Source of the DNA: a virus
Virus record (IMG/VR): IMGVR_UViG_3300051212_000499
Span: 1-33,560 of that record
Direction: 5' to 3' (one strand)
Length of the DNA: 33,560 bases
The notes beneath the pieces were generated by a model. The model saw only the letters and a list, made by a program, of their open reading frames with translations, ran no database searches and was not told the DNA's origin. The position numbers were made by a program, and so were the translations under genes. Shown here in pieces: positions 1-8,577 of this stretch. Each line of letters starts with the position of its first letter. Within the stretch, counting starts at the first letter, position 1.

Positions 1-2
1 TG

Positions 3-722
3 ATGGAGCAACTCGGCAGGATCGCGGCGATTCGTGGAGAGGTCGGCGGGTTTCTATCCATGCCGTCGTTGGGATCGTTCGCTGCACTCGGAACGACGGC
101 GACGGAAACAGGCGCGATGCTGGCAGGTCTGACCGGGACGCTGGCAATCGCTGCTCCCGTGTTCCTTGGAGTCCTCGCTGCCGCTGGCGGCGTGGTGGTC
201 GGATTCAAAATGCTGTCGACCGCTGCGGAGGTAGTGGAACGGCGCATTTCCGACCTCACGCGATTCAGCGGTGCGCTGATGGTGGCGACGGCGCAGGAGC
301 GGCTGGCGGCGTTCCAGCGGCAACTGGCCGATGCTACGCAGAACGGCGCGGCCTACGCGCAATCGCAGCGCATGGCGACGCTAGCGTCGGACGCGCAGGC
401 AGCGGTAATGCGCGATCTCAACGGGGTCATCGCTATGGCCGCGACGACGTTTCATGCGTTCCGCGCTGCGTTTTTCTCGGTGGCACGGCAGTTCACATCG
501 TTCGTCGGTCGTCTGACGGATCTGGCGAAGTACATCGACGTTTTCATGGGAGCCTTCCGCATGGCGGGAGGTCTAGCCGGATTCGTCGCCTACATCTATC
601 AGGCGATCAAGAGCATTCTCAACTATCTCGGCATCATCATTGCGGCGAACAAACCTGCAGCCGGGAACGTGAACGCTTGGTTCATGGCTGACTATCAGGC
701 GATCACGGGACGGAGGTATTGA
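3..722 (+). CDS. Tail tape measure protein, C-terminal part (truncated by window edge)
   Basis: 239 aa are visible; the reading frame is open to the window edge, so the ATG at 3 is probably internal. There is a long hydrophobic stretch at about residues 38-72, an alanine-rich helical middle and further hydrophobic segments at about 185-215, as in tape measure proteins, which set tail length and contact the host membrane. It lies directly upstream of tail-tip genes. The matching N-terminal part is inferred to be the glycine-rich start at 33469. Both pieces together give only about 270 aa, short for a tape measure, so either sequence is missing at the junction or the tail is short. Family assignment rests on composition and position, not on a recognised motif. 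Confidence 0.55.
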   Translation: MEQLGRIAAIRGEVGGFLSMPSLGSFAALGTTATETGAMLAGLTGTLAIAAPVFLGVLAAAGGVVVGFKMLSTAAEVVERRISDLTRFSGALMVATAQERLAAFQRQLADATQNGAAYAQSQRMATLASDAQAAVMRDLNGVIAMAATTFHAFRAAFFSVARQFTSFVGRLTDLAKYIDVFMGAFRMAGGLAGFVAYIYQAIKSILNYLGIIIAANKPAAGNVNAWFMADYQAITGRRY

Positions 723-2600
723 ATGTCCGTCACCATCGAACTCCGAACACGCGATTCGGCCATCGAATATCTGCACAACGCCGATCTGGAGTCATACGAC
801 AGCACTCCGATACTCGCGGAGGACGGAATGATTCCGGTCGCGAGTCGGCTGAACGCCGTCGTGACGGCCACGATCAGCGTGGCTGATTGGCAGGCGATGC
901 AGGCGTTTTTGAACCGCGCCGGAAACCGAATGCAGCACGTTCGGATGTACGAGCCGCACACGCCTGCGTCTCGTCTGGTCGATTTCGTGTACACGGAGAC
1001 GAGCGACGGGGGGCCGTTCGTCAAGGCGACTGCGACGGAGGTCATCGGCACGACGTTCATGCTGGTGCGGCTTGACATCCATCAGGAGGAGCCGTGGTGC
1101 AAGACGCGCCCGTTGCTTTCCCATGTCTGGCGACAGTCGATGAGCCTAAATCCGACCGGACGACTGTCGCGCACCGTGGATGGACAGATCCGCGCATTCA
1201 TGCCGAAGGATGGCGTACAGGGAATCGCCACGACCGCAGCATGGACGGACAAGGTAGGACATGCGGATCTGTTCCGGAATCTCGTGTGGAGCGACGTTCC
1301 CGGAGAGGGGTGGAGACGCACGTCGGCATCGTTCGCATACGATCCGACCAACACCATCCTGACGTATCAATACGTCGATGAGCAGCACCAGCACGATCTG
1401 CCGAACTGGGTGCGAGCCGGAGACATGGAGTTCTCGTACGAACGCTCTGCCGAACAGGCTGGCGTTGCAAACTGCTCCTTTTCCTGCGAACTGGAGGGTG
1501 ATCTCCGGGTTACCTACGGAGGAGTCAACGGCACGGGAAATCGCGTTCTCGTTGATGCAGCGGTCAAACTCAGCAAGACGAGGATCAACGCGAACTTCGG
1601 AAACGTCATCGTGACGCGACTGCGGATCACGGAACGCAACATCCTGACCGGGCCGTCGATCCGATTTGAACTGGACGCGACCACATTCCCTGCAAGCACG
1701 TCGGGAACCAGCGCGGCAATCGTTCCTCTTGCGTACATGATCGGAAAGCCGTTCACCATCACGCGAACCATGAATCGAATGGTGAACCCGTATGGCGCAT
1801 GGACTCCGGTCACCTCCGGAGATCCCCCGACGACCGTGTATCGGTATGTGTCGATGGTTCCACATTGGTTGAGTGCGGCACTCAGCGGCATGGAGAACTG
1901 CGATGCGAGTCCCGCACCTTCACCCGGCGTTTCCGCCGTCGTTCTATTGCAGCAGAATCTGACAGATAGCGGCGAGATCACCGTCACCTACGGTTCGCAG
2001 GTAGATGGAACTACCGCGATGAACACGGAGTTCAACGGCAAGTATGCGTCAGCGCAGTATCAGGATCAGAACAGCAACGACAACTATGTTCAGATCGTCG
2101 CGCACAACATCTCCGTGACGAACGCAGGATACAAAAGCGGCCTTGTGCGCCTCTCTCCCATGTACGTCACGGGCGCGGATCTAGTGTTTCAGACCCAGAA
2201 GCCGCTCGCGACCGTTCGTGAACGGATTGAGGTCGCGAAGGCCAACGTCGCTCCGGGGAAGGTGTTGCGCCCTCTGCCGACCGGAGCATTCGTGCTGTCG
2301 GAGGATTGGAACGTCACATTCGGCAAGTTCGACGCGCAGGGCAACCGCGTCTTCGTCGGCACGTTTGAACGCACCTACGCGATGATTGACGACGGAAATG
2401 CAGGACGCGGATTCGCCACGCAGGCGACGGGAGCGTTTGGCAACGTGCGAGCATGGGGTGCTCCAAGCAGCACGCTGGTTCCGACCATCGCTAAGGTCGC
2501 GACCACGGCATCGCAGGACACCAGCGCGAGCGTTTTCGCCGGAAGCATGTCCGCCGACCAGAAGTATGGGACAGGCGCAACGGAAACCTTCGTCACATGA
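723..2600 (+). CDS. Tail tip / baseplate structural protein
   Basis: 625 aa, no signal peptide or membrane segment. The start at 723 directly follows the upstream stop, with GGAGG just before it. The protein is rich in Thr, Asn, Ser and beta-forming residues, as expected of a virion beta-structure protein, and has no catalytic motif that I can see. Its place right after the tape measure end is where siphoviruses encode distal tail and hub proteins. The next gene overlaps it by 4 nt (ATGA), so the two are translationally coupled and probably made in similar amounts. I do not recognise the family; the role is inferred from position and composition. Confidence 0.6.
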   Translation: MSVTIELRTRDSAIEYLHNADLESYDSTPILAEDGMIPVASRLNAVVTATISVADWQAMQAFLNRAGNRMQHVRMYEPHTPASRLVDFVYTETSDGGPFVKATATEVIGTTFMLVRLDIHQEEPWCKTRPLLSHVWRQSMSLNPTGRLSRTVDGQIRAFMPKDGVQGIATTAAWTDKVGHADLFRNLVWSDVPGEGWRRTSASFAYDPTNTILTYQYVDEQHQHDLPNWVRAGDMEFSYERSAEQAGVANCSFSCELEGDLRVTYGGVNGTGNRVLVDAAVKLSKTRINANFGNVIVTRLRITERNILTGPSIRFELDATTFPASTSGTSAAIVPLAYMIGKPFTITRTMNRMVNPYGAWTPVTSGDPPTTVYRYVSMVPHWLSAALSGMENCDASPAPSPGVSAVVLLQQNLTDSGEITVTYGSQVDGTTAMNTEFNGKYASAQYQDQNSNDNYVQIVAHNISVTNAGYKSGLVRLSPMYVTGADLVFQTQKPLATVRERIEVAKANVAPGKVLRPLPTGAFVLSEDWNVTFGKFDAQGNRVFVGTFERTYAMIDDGNAGRGFATQATGAFGNVRAWGAPSSTLVPTIAKVATTASQDTSASVFAGSMSADQKYGTGATETFVT

Positions 2601-4432
2601 TCGAAGCATGGTTTGAACTGACCTCCGGTGCAATCGTGCCTGCTCTCGTTCCCGACGAGCAGGTGCGGGAAATCGCACGGATGGCAGACCTGCCGATCAG
2701 CGATCTGTTCTGCATCGACGTTCCCGGTGGCGCGACGAATCGCGCACGCATTCGCGTGCTGATAGCGCAGTCCGCGCTCGCAAACCTCTATGCGAACAAC
2801 GGATGGCTGGGAACAGCGTCGTGCGTGTTCAAGTGGCGGGAAAACAGCGCGGCGACTGCGTTTGCGATGAACGTGCTGCTGCTCCCGCCGCGTCCGTTGT
2901 TCATGGTCGGAGGAGGCTCGGGCATCGCGGTGGTCGAGGCCACGGACATACGATTCCATTGGGCGCGAACGTCTACCGATGCATCGAATACTGCGGCGAT
3001 GACTCCGCGACAGTACAGCAGCGACGGCAGGTATGTTGACAGCGCGACATACCCGACCTCCCTGCTGGAACTGGTGCAGGACATCAAGAACGACCTTAGT
3101 ACGGGTGGCGGCGCAGCCCTGCTGGAGACGTTCCCGACGACGGGATACGCGCCTAACGCCGCGCTGCTGGATCGCGTTGCCAACTACAAGTGGCCGCAGC
3201 AGGCTTCTCTTGCGTTGATGTTGGACACCGTGCTGTCCCTGTCGGGGTACGCCCTGATCTGGAATCCTGTCGCCGCAGCGGGAGCGGAAAAGTACCTGCT
3301 CGTCCCGATTGAGAACAACGGAACTCTGCTCGCAACGTGGATGACGAACAACAAGCGAGCCGTCGGCTCTGGTCTGGAGCCGCCTAGCATCGTCACCGCG
3401 ACGGCGGAACCGCTCTACGATCTCTGGGAGGGATCGGACGCGATGCAGTACAACCGCAGCCCCGGTGCGGTGGACATCGTGTATCCGCTGCGTGCCTGCG
3501 AGGGTCAGACCCACTACCCGAACAACCGTGCCGCTCTTCCGGCCAACGGAGTGCGGTCGCCGGAGTTCGCGGAGACGACGTACAACGTCGCGGTGACCAC
3601 GCCGCGCAGCAGGCGATCCACGTTCGTCGGAATGGTGCATGAGTCGCGAGCGGTCGCCAAGAACGTCGCCACCCCTCCGAACTGGAGTCCTGCGGCTGCA
3701 AACACGCAGATCGCTGCGAATCTCGTCAACCGGGCGCAGGCGAGCCTTGGGCGCGTCGTCTGGGGAGGATGGGTGGCACTCCCGAACGGAGTGTTCCGGC
3801 TGTCGATGTACCGATTCACGCTCGGTGAGCGCGACGGGCAGGTCGTTCCCATTACCCTGAGCGAATGCGCGGAGGAGGATTGGAGGCTCGGGCCGGACGG
3901 CCTGCTGCCGAACGACCCTCGCGAAATCGTCATCGGGACGGGCATGGTGCAGGCGAGGCGGTTGTCATCCGGAACCATGACGTTGAATGTCATGGAGCCG
4001 ATGTGCAGGATCTTCCCGGCAGAGATCCTGTCAAGCGAGCCGTGCGGAGCAAGCGGAAACAGTCTCTGGCAGTACCGATACACGTTCCGCGAGATCGAAC
4101 CGGATCCGACGGTCGTATGCCCTGCGGGTGTCACCATCGGCGCATTCGCTCGCAGCACGACGGCGAGCACGCTGAAGGCGCGGAATCTCTGCGAGACACC
4201 GAACGTATATCAGGGGCCGGGCAATCTGAACAACGTCATCGGGCCGGGAGTACGGCAGAGCGACTATGACCCGACCAAGATCATCGTGGAGCCCGTAGCG
4301 ATCATGGCGGGAACCATCGTGATGATGTGCGAGCAGTTCCCGACCAACTCGTACACTACGCAGAACCCGCCAGCGGAACGAGAATACTGGTTCTCCATGC
4401 CGCAGGCGATAAAGACGATCTGTCTGGAGTGA
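2597..4432 (+). CDS. Tail tip / hub structural protein
   Basis: 611 aa starting in an ATGA overlap with the gene before. No membrane segment. It is a mixed alpha/beta protein with scattered cysteines towards the C-terminus (for example around residues 450-515). Size and position, second large gene after the tape measure, match tail hub or tail-associated structural proteins, but I see no lysozyme or peptidase motif that would make it a tail lysin. Function is inferred from synteny only. Confidence 0.55.
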   Translation: MIEAWFELTSGAIVPALVPDEQVREIARMADLPISDLFCIDVPGGATNRARIRVLIAQSALANLYANNGWLGTASCVFKWRENSAATAFAMNVLLLPPRPLFMVGGGSGIAVVEATDIRFHWARTSTDASNTAAMTPRQYSSDGRYVDSATYPTSLLELVQDIKNDLSTGGGAALLETFPTTGYAPNAALLDRVANYKWPQQASLALMLDTVLSLSGYALIWNPVAAAGAEKYLLVPIENNGTLLATWMTNNKRAVGSGLEPPSIVTATAEPLYDLWEGSDAMQYNRSPGAVDIVYPLRACEGQTHYPNNRAALPANGVRSPEFAETTYNVAVTTPRSRRSTFVGMVHESRAVAKNVATPPNWSPAAANTQIAANLVNRAQASLGRVVWGGWVALPNGVFRLSMYRFTLGERDGQVVPITLSECAEEDWRLGPDGLLPNDPREIVIGTGMVQARRLSSGTMTLNVMEPMCRIFPAEILSSEPCGASGNSLWQYRYTFREIEPDPTVVCPAGVTIGAFARSTTASTLKARNLCETPNVYQGPGNLNNVIGPGVRQSDYDPTKIIVEPVAIMAGTIVMMCEQFPTNSYTTQNPPAEREYWFSMPQAIKTICLE

Positions 4433-4435
4433 CCC

Positions 4436-4774
4436 GTGGCAACCGACCGTTTTAGCATCATCTTCAACAAGGGCGCGACGTACCGCACGGGCATCACGAT
4501 CACCGGAGTCGCGGACATCGCGACCGCGACGTTGTGGAGAGTGCGGTGCGCGATGCCGAACGAAGCGGCATTTCTGGAGGCCACGACGGCCAACGGCATG
4601 ATCATCGCGGGTACGGGAGCCAACAACAAGGTGCTGGTCGTGCCTGCAGCGACGACGGCAGGCTTCCCGCTTGGCAACGGGCGATACGACCTTGAGATCG
4701 AATGGGCTGGCGGCGTGGTGATGCGTTACCTCGCAGGCCAGCCCCTGCAGGTCGTGCCGAAGGTAGGAGCCTGA
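4436..4774 (+). CDS. Small tail-associated protein, baseplate-appendage-like
   Basis: 112 aa starting at GTG 4436, 3 nt after the upstream stop; the GTG follows from tight packing and from the next in-frame methionine being far inside. It is beta-rich, and the C-terminal pattern of a short strand ending in YDLEIEWAGG, then RYLAGQPLQVVP, resembles the Ig-like N-terminal domains of phage baseplate and appendage proteins, where an alternating strand ends in a 'GxVxxxP' edge. That is recalled family resemblance, not a search. It probably links the tail tip to the fibre proteins encoded downstream. Confidence 0.5.
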   Translation: MATDRFSIIFNKGATYRTGITITGVADIATATLWRVRCAMPNEAAFLEATTANGMIIAGTGANNKVLVVPAATTAGFPLGNGRYDLEIEWAGGVVMRYLAGQPLQVVPKVGA

Positions 4775-4776
4775 CG

Positions 4777-5076
4777 ATGCCAGATACGATCACCGTCACG
4801 GTCACGGAGACAAACGCAACCATCGACGTTTCCCCGGTGGACATCGCGGTCTACGTCAGCGGATCGCAGGGCGCGTTTACGCCGTTGAATCCCAATCCAG
4901 CCGGATCGTTCGTTGCGGCATCCCTTACGGTCGATGCCTATGGGCGGGTCACGACTGCCAGCAACACGCCCGACATCGCGAGCGAGGCGACTCAGCAGCA
5001 GATACTGCAGCAGGTGAACGATCTCGTTGCGGATTTCGCAGACATCGGAGTCATCGGTGGGTTGACGTGGGGCTAA
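4777..5076 (+). CDS. Small fibre-associated protein
   Basis: 99 aa. The ATG at 4777 is chosen over the upstream in-frame ATG at 4702 because AGGTAGGAG lies at the right distance and the longer version would overlap the previous gene by 73 nt. Residues 1-30 alternate Thr and Val (a beta strand). The middle contains LTVDAYGRVTTASN, a signature common in phage tail fibre proteins. The C-terminal 30 residues look helical (QQQILQQVNDLVADF) and could trimerise. A fibre connector is likely; the exact role is unknown. Confidence 0.55.
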   Translation: MPDTITVTVTETNATIDVSPVDIAVYVSGSQGAFTPLNPNPAGSFVAASLTVDAYGRVTTASNTPDIASEATQQQILQQVNDLVADFADIGVIGGLTWG

Positions 5077-5079
5077 CCG

Positions 5080-6135
5080 ATGCTGATTGCCTATCAATAC
5101 GTCCCCGCGCTGCATGATCTCTGGTTGTACGAGGATCATGTAATCACATGGACGTTCCCGACAGCCGGATCGGCCAACATCAAACGACCGTATGCGTGGA
5201 ACCCCGGTTCTGCGCTGTATCCGTATCGCAAGAGCATTCAAGCCATGCCAGCGGTATACCGGATTCTCGGTAGCCCGTCCGGGTTTCCGTCCTACGGTGT
5301 CAATCTGGCGAGCGATCCGGTAAATATTCCGGTCTTCTGGAACTCGTACTGCCCGTGGAAAGCGTTTTTTTTCAGCAACACTCTCGGAATCCAGAGCGAG
5401 CATTGGCAGGCGACGGACAACTACAGGACACCAGCGAACAACTTCTCCAACGTATATGTCGCCGGGAGTTTCCTGATTGCATCCACCAATGTTCGATACA
5501 TCGCGCATGACGATACGATCTACGATCTGCCGCTCGACGCGATGATGTGGCCATATCGCCGTACATCGGCTGCATTTGGTTCCGTGTGGGCGTTTGGGAG
5601 TATGAATCAGGCGGACATCGCGATATGCGAATGCCCGTCCGGGATACCCGTTCCGCCGATGCAGTTGATAGACGCACGAAAGGCGCGATTCGGCGCACCA
5701 TGCTGGATGGTGGACAGCAACTTCAAGGTTGTGCAGTTGAACTGGAATGGCTGCTACGACAGCGTGGAGTTTCCTGCTCAGGATTTCTCTACACGCACCT
5801 CTCCGACTCTGCCTCCGGTGCAGTTGTTCACGCATGATTCCGGAAGCGTGGCATTCGTGGAGATCCGGCCTCCGACCAGCGCGGCAGCGGGTGATGGCAT
5901 CCTCGGTCTGCTCGGCGTGAGCGTCAAAAGCGCAGGTGATCTCGTTACGCCCGTGCCAATGCCAATCGCGCTCATCCCGCCGGAGGATCATGCAAGCGAA
6001 CCAGCGGTGCTGTATCAGCAGTCGCTCGGCAATCAGTTCCCGCAGGTGGTTCCTCCGCAGCGCGAATCCGCGCAACCTCTTGCTAGTCAGTCTATTGCTC
6101 TTCAGATTTCCAACCTGCTTACGCAGATCGGATGA
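5080..6135 (+). CDS. Tail protein of unknown function
   Basis: 351 aa, starting 3 nt after the previous stop. It is rich in aromatic residues (many Tyr, Trp, Phe) and Pro, with no membrane segment and no enzyme motif that I recognise. An aromatic-rich surface is common in carbohydrate-binding and receptor-contact proteins, so a role at the tail tip or as an adhesin is possible, but this is inference. It sits between two fibre-type genes in an unbroken tail operon and is spaced 3 nt from the following gene. Confidence 0.5.
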   Translation: MLIAYQYVPALHDLWLYEDHVITWTFPTAGSANIKRPYAWNPGSALYPYRKSIQAMPAVYRILGSPSGFPSYGVNLASDPVNIPVFWNSYCPWKAFFFSNTLGIQSEHWQATDNYRTPANNFSNVYVAGSFLIASTNVRYIAHDDTIYDLPLDAMMWPYRRTSAAFGSVWAFGSMNQADIAICECPSGIPVPPMQLIDARKARFGAPCWMVDSNFKVVQLNWNGCYDSVEFPAQDFSTRTSPTLPPVQLFTHDSGSVAFVEIRPPTSAAAGDGILGLLGVSVKSAGDLVTPVPMPIALIPPEDHASEPAVLYQQSLGNQFPQVVPPQRESAQPLASQSIALQISNLLTQIG

Positions 6136-6138
6136 CCT

Positions 6139-7467
6139 ATGTCGATGCAGGGATCCATCGTTCCACGGCGATACAGCAACGATTCTGCGGCTGGCCCGTA
6201 TCCGACCCAAGCGGTTCCCGGACTCGCGGGGTTGGAAGTCGGGGAGATTTTCACCTGTTCATATACAGGTCGGACATGGTTACTGTCGGATGTAAGTCCG
6301 TTCTATCTGCCGCTCGCATTGCAATATCAGACGACCAGCGCGGGTGCGGGAACGACGACCGCCAACATTCGGCGCGTGAACAGCGGTGCGGCAGGAAACG
6401 AGGTCGCTGGGTTTGAGCACACGGGCGCGGTGCAGTTGACCGATCTTCCGTCCGCGCCAATGCTCGGAACAAACGCGAACGGTCGCATCGTTTCGGTGTC
6501 CACCGCTCCCGTAGCAAGCACGGCAGACTCTGTTCGCATTCTTGCTCGGAACAACACCGGAGCACAGATCAACAAGGGCGCAGCGGTGCGGATTTCGGGT
6601 GCGCTCGGACAGAACCCGACGATTGCGCTGGCTCAGGCAGACGCATACGCGACGACCGATGCTATCGGCCTCGCTGCTGCGAACATCGCCAACAACGGCA
6701 CGGGCTACGTTCTGATTGCCGGAACGCTGACCGATTTGGATACGCAGGCGTTTGCCGATGGAGCCTCGGTCTATCTAAGCGCGACCACGCCCGGCGGTCT
6801 GACCGCCACCGAACCTGTCAAGCCAAACTGGCAGATGCAGATTGGAACGGTGGAGCACGCGCACCCGACGCAGGGGAAAATCCTCGTACATGCGAATCTT
6901 GAGAGCACGAAAACAGAGTACATCGCAGACATGACGAGCGCAGGCGAGGCTCTAGCGACGCTCGCGCCAATGAACGAGGGAACTCTCCTCGGCAGGCAAA
7001 CAGGATCGGGAGCCGGGAATCCGCAGGTGGTTTCTCCCGGATACGGTCTCGGACTCCTGAGCAATCTGGATGTCGTGTTGCTCACGCAATCGTCGGCTTT
7101 GGCTGCGACGGTCAGCATGACCAACGCCAATACATGGTACGACGGGCCATCGGTGACATTGGGGGCAGGTAAATGGCTGATCAACGCTCATGTGACCCTC
7201 CGAAAAGCCGCCGTATCAGGCATTTCGCTTTGTTCGGCGCGGGTATCAACCGGGACGACTCACTATGCGTCGGCGGGAAATACATGGGCAACCCTTTCCC
7301 AATCGCAGATGGCATTCGCCATGAACGCCATTGTCACGCTCGGAGCGAGCACTACCATCAAAATCCAAGCCAATAGTGCGGTCGCTGGCGGATTGATTCT
7401 GAATGCAACCGATCATCAGTCAAGCGGAAACAACGCGACGATTATTTGTGCGACCCGCATGGCCTGA
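6139..7467 (+). CDS. Tail fibre / receptor-binding protein
   Basis: 442 aa. Residues about 130-255 form a repeat-like domain seen in many phage fibres: 'NNTGAQINKGAAVRISG', then 'IGLAAANIANNGTGYVLIAG', then 'GASVYLSATTPGGLT', ending in 'GKILVHANL'. The C-terminal 130 residues alternate short strands (WLINAHVTLRK, SARVSTGTTHYAS, NATIICATRM) as in C1q/TNF-like trimeric head domains that bind receptors. This is the last gene of the tail operon before the lysis cassette. Domain calls come from pattern memory; the fibre role is fairly secure. Confidence 0.75.
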   Translation: MSMQGSIVPRRYSNDSAAGPYPTQAVPGLAGLEVGEIFTCSYTGRTWLLSDVSPFYLPLALQYQTTSAGAGTTTANIRRVNSGAAGNEVAGFEHTGAVQLTDLPSAPMLGTNANGRIVSVSTAPVASTADSVRILARNNTGAQINKGAAVRISGALGQNPTIALAQADAYATTDAIGLAAANIANNGTGYVLIAGTLTDLDTQAFADGASVYLSATTPGGLTATEPVKPNWQMQIGTVEHAHPTQGKILVHANLESTKTEYIADMTSAGEALATLAPMNEGTLLGRQTGSGAGNPQVVSPGYGLGLLSNLDVVLLTQSSALAATVSMTNANTWYDGPSVTLGAGKWLINAHVTLRKAAVSGISLCSARVSTGTTHYASAGNTWATLSQSQMAFAMNAIVTLGASTTIKIQANSAVAGGLILNATDHQSSGNNATIICATRMA

Positions 7468-7475
7468 TCCGCTCG

Positions 7476-7511
7476 GGTAGGTAGAATCCCACCGGGAATC
7501 CACCCCCTACC
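7476..7511 (+). other. Compact two-helix element between tail and lysis operons
   Basis: GGTAGG (7476-7481) pairs with CCTACC (7506-7511) and encloses a smaller TCCC/GGGA hairpin (7487-7497, loop ACC). No U-run follows, so it is not a standard terminator. TAGAAT at 7482-7487 resembles a -10 box but has no good -35. It could be an RNA processing or attenuation element for the lysis genes, or chance in GC-rich DNA. Confidence 0.3.
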
Positions 7512-7527
7512 AATCACGGACACGACC

Positions 7528-7797
7528 ATGAGCGATCAATCCCGAAACGTGCAGCAACTCATCGCCACATGGGCTTCATTCGTCGCCCTCTGCTCCGGAA
7601 TCGCCATCGCGTTGATTCAGATGGGTCGCCGTGACGCACAACTGACCCAGACCGTTGAGGAGGTTCGCGAGATCGGCAGCATCGTGGCGGAACTTGCCAA
7701 GACGCAGGTTGCTCTTACACTCACCGACGCGCAGATGGCCGAACGTCTGCGCGATTTGACCGAACGCTTGAATCACCTTGAAAGGAACCGACCATGA
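7528..7797 (+). CDS. Small membrane-anchored coiled-coil protein, lysis cassette
   Basis: 89 aa. One membrane segment at residues about 10-29, then a charged region with heptad-like spacing (VEEVREIGSIVAELAKTQ, then MAERLRDLTERLNHLERN). This N-in membrane anchor plus periplasmic coiled coil is the shape of an inner-membrane spanin or a holin accessory protein. It overlaps the next gene, a holin-like protein, by 4 nt. A nested lipoprotein gene lies at 8090, which would be the outer-membrane partner. The specific family is not recognised. Confidence 0.5.
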   Translation: MSDQSRNVQQLIATWASFVALCSGIAIALIQMGRRDAQLTQTVEEVREIGSIVAELAKTQVALTLTDAQMAERLRDLTERLNHLERNRP

Positions 7798-7994
7798 AGG
7801 CGAGTTGGCGCACAACGACGGCAGGGCTTGGTGCGATTCTGGTGGCGGTTGGATCGGCAATCGCGGCGCATTTCGATTCCGATCCCACGACCGTTTCCGA
7901 TTGGGGTGCGGTCGTCGCTGCGATCATCGCAGGCGTTGGCCTGATGCTGGCGCGGGACGACAAGGTCAGCAGCGAGTCTGCTGGAGCCAAGTGA
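7794..7994 (+). CDS. Putative holin (two membrane segments)
   Basis: 66 aa with hydrophobic segments at residues about 8-26 and 37-54, separated by an acidic turn containing DSDPTT, and a short charged C-terminal tail. Size, two-helix topology and ATGA coupling to a membrane coiled-coil gene fit a class II holin, which forms holes in the inner membrane at the end of infection. GAAAGGA upstream gives a good SD. No endolysin is recognisable beside it. It could also be another small membrane protein. Confidence 0.55.
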   Translation: MKASWRTTTAGLGAILVAVGSAIAAHFDSDPTTVSDWGAVVAAIIAGVGLMLARDDKVSSESAGAK

Positions 7995-7998
7995 TGCC

Positions 7999-8256
7999 AT
8001 GTTCGACCGCATCGTCGCGCAGATCGCGCTCGCCCTCATTTCGTACCTCGACCGCCGCATCGAACGCGGTCACATCGCGGTGGAGAGCGATGCTGACGAT
8101 GCTCGCCTTCGTCGCGCTGGTGCTCGCGTGCGCGAGTGGATGCGGCAGAACGGTGCTGGTGAAGCAGGGAAGCCCCCTGCGGATCGGCCCCAATGCCCAT
8201 GCTCGCGTGTATGCGCTTGTGAACGGCGAATGGAGTTTGAGCGGGAATCAGGTTGA
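7999..8256 (+). CDS. Small amphipathic lysis-cassette protein
   Basis: 85 aa. Residues 1-18 form a hydrophobic or amphipathic helix (FDRIVAQIALALISYL), followed by a charged helix with many Arg and Asp (ADDARLRRAGARVREWM). The C-terminal 25 residues are Cys/Arg-rich and lie where the sequence also codes for the lipoprotein at 8090 in another frame, so that tail may be free to vary. GGAG lies about 13 nt upstream, rather far. It may be a spanin-like or peripheral membrane protein; function unknown. Confidence 0.45.
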   Translation: MFDRIVAQIALALISYLDRRIERGHIAVESDADDARLRRAGARVREWMRQNGAGEAGKPPADRPQCPCSRVCACERRMEFERESG

Positions 8257-8320
8257 GATACCGGAGGGGTGGTATCTCGTTTCGCCGGATTACGTCGACA
8301 TGCACGGCATGGAGTACTAG
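8090..8320 (+). CDS. Putative outer-membrane lipoprotein, o-spanin-like, nested start
   Basis: 76 aa starting inside the gene at 7999 in a different frame. GGAG at 8082 serves as SD. A hydrophobic signal (residues 1-13) is followed by two possible lipobox cysteines, in VLAC (Cys14) and ASGC (Cys18). The mature part is short and polar and ends in a Tyr/Pro/Trp-containing C-terminus. A lipoprotein gene starting inside another small lysis gene is the arrangement known for Rz/Rz1 pairs, in which the lipoprotein joins the inner-membrane partner to disrupt the outer membrane. This would imply a diderm host. The function is inferred from signal type and context. Confidence 0.55.
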   Translation: MLTMLAFVALVLACASGCGRTVLVKQGSPLRIGPNAHARVYALVNGEWSLSGNQVEIPEGWYLVSPDYVDMHGMEY

Positions 8321-8322
8321 GC

Positions 8323-8577
8323 GTGACGAAGGCGAGAAATCGCATCGTTCCAATGCTCGACCGTCCCGGCGAGATGAATGTCAAGTGGTTGTCTACGCAG
8401 CAGATCGCTACCCGGCTGGGCGTGGCCGTCCGCACCGTGACGAAATGGATAGATAAGGGCAAACTGCAGGGGATGCGATTGCCGGGCAGCAAGCACCGCA
8501 GGGTTCATCCGGACGTGCTCGCGGAGTTTGAGAGGCACTACGGTTTCGACCGGGCGAGAGGAGTCCGCGAGGGATGA
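8323..8577 (+). CDS. Excisionase/MerR-type helix-turn-helix DNA-binding protein
   Basis: 84 aa from GTG 8323, 2 nt after the lipoprotein stop. The core (residues about 17-64) reads WLSTQQIATRLGVAVRTVTKW, then IDKGKLQGMRLPGSKHRRVH, which is the classic small winged HTH of the excisionase/BldC-like family: helix-turn-helix, then a 'G.l.g.r.pG.hrR' wing. It probably binds DNA as a regulator or recombination directionality factor. No integrase was found, which favours a regulator. A shorter version could start at ATG 8353 or 8374. It is coupled by ATGA to the cysteine-rich gene. Confidence 0.75.
   Translation: MTKARNRIVPMLDRPGEMNVKWLSTQQIATRLGVAVRTVTKWIDKGKLQGMRLPGSKHRRVHPDVLAEFERHYGFDRARGVREG

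Noticed and set aside
2375-3640. 421-codon open frame on the - strand
   Set aside because: Antisense to two tail genes with matched overlaps; composition is that of a shadow frame.
4726-6210. 494-codon open frame on the - strand
   Set aside because: Antisense to four tightly packed tail genes, Arg/His-rich without any motif, and without SD or promoter.
7459-7487. Promoter with -10 TAGAAT before the lysis genes
   Set aside because: The hexamer at -35 distance is ATGGCC and no member of the TTGCAC family is present; only the local hairpin is reported, at low confidence.
7778-8089. Upstream extension of the lipoprotein frame to 7778 or 7994
   Set aside because: The extended part is out of frame with the holin and 7999 genes, is Arg/Ser-rich shadow sequence, and would place the signal sequence internally; the start at 8090 has its own SD.
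8323-8577. Excisionase as sign of a temperate phage
   Set aside because: No integrase, attachment site or C1-like repressor was recognised. Small HTH proteins of this family are also plain regulators, so lifestyle is left open.
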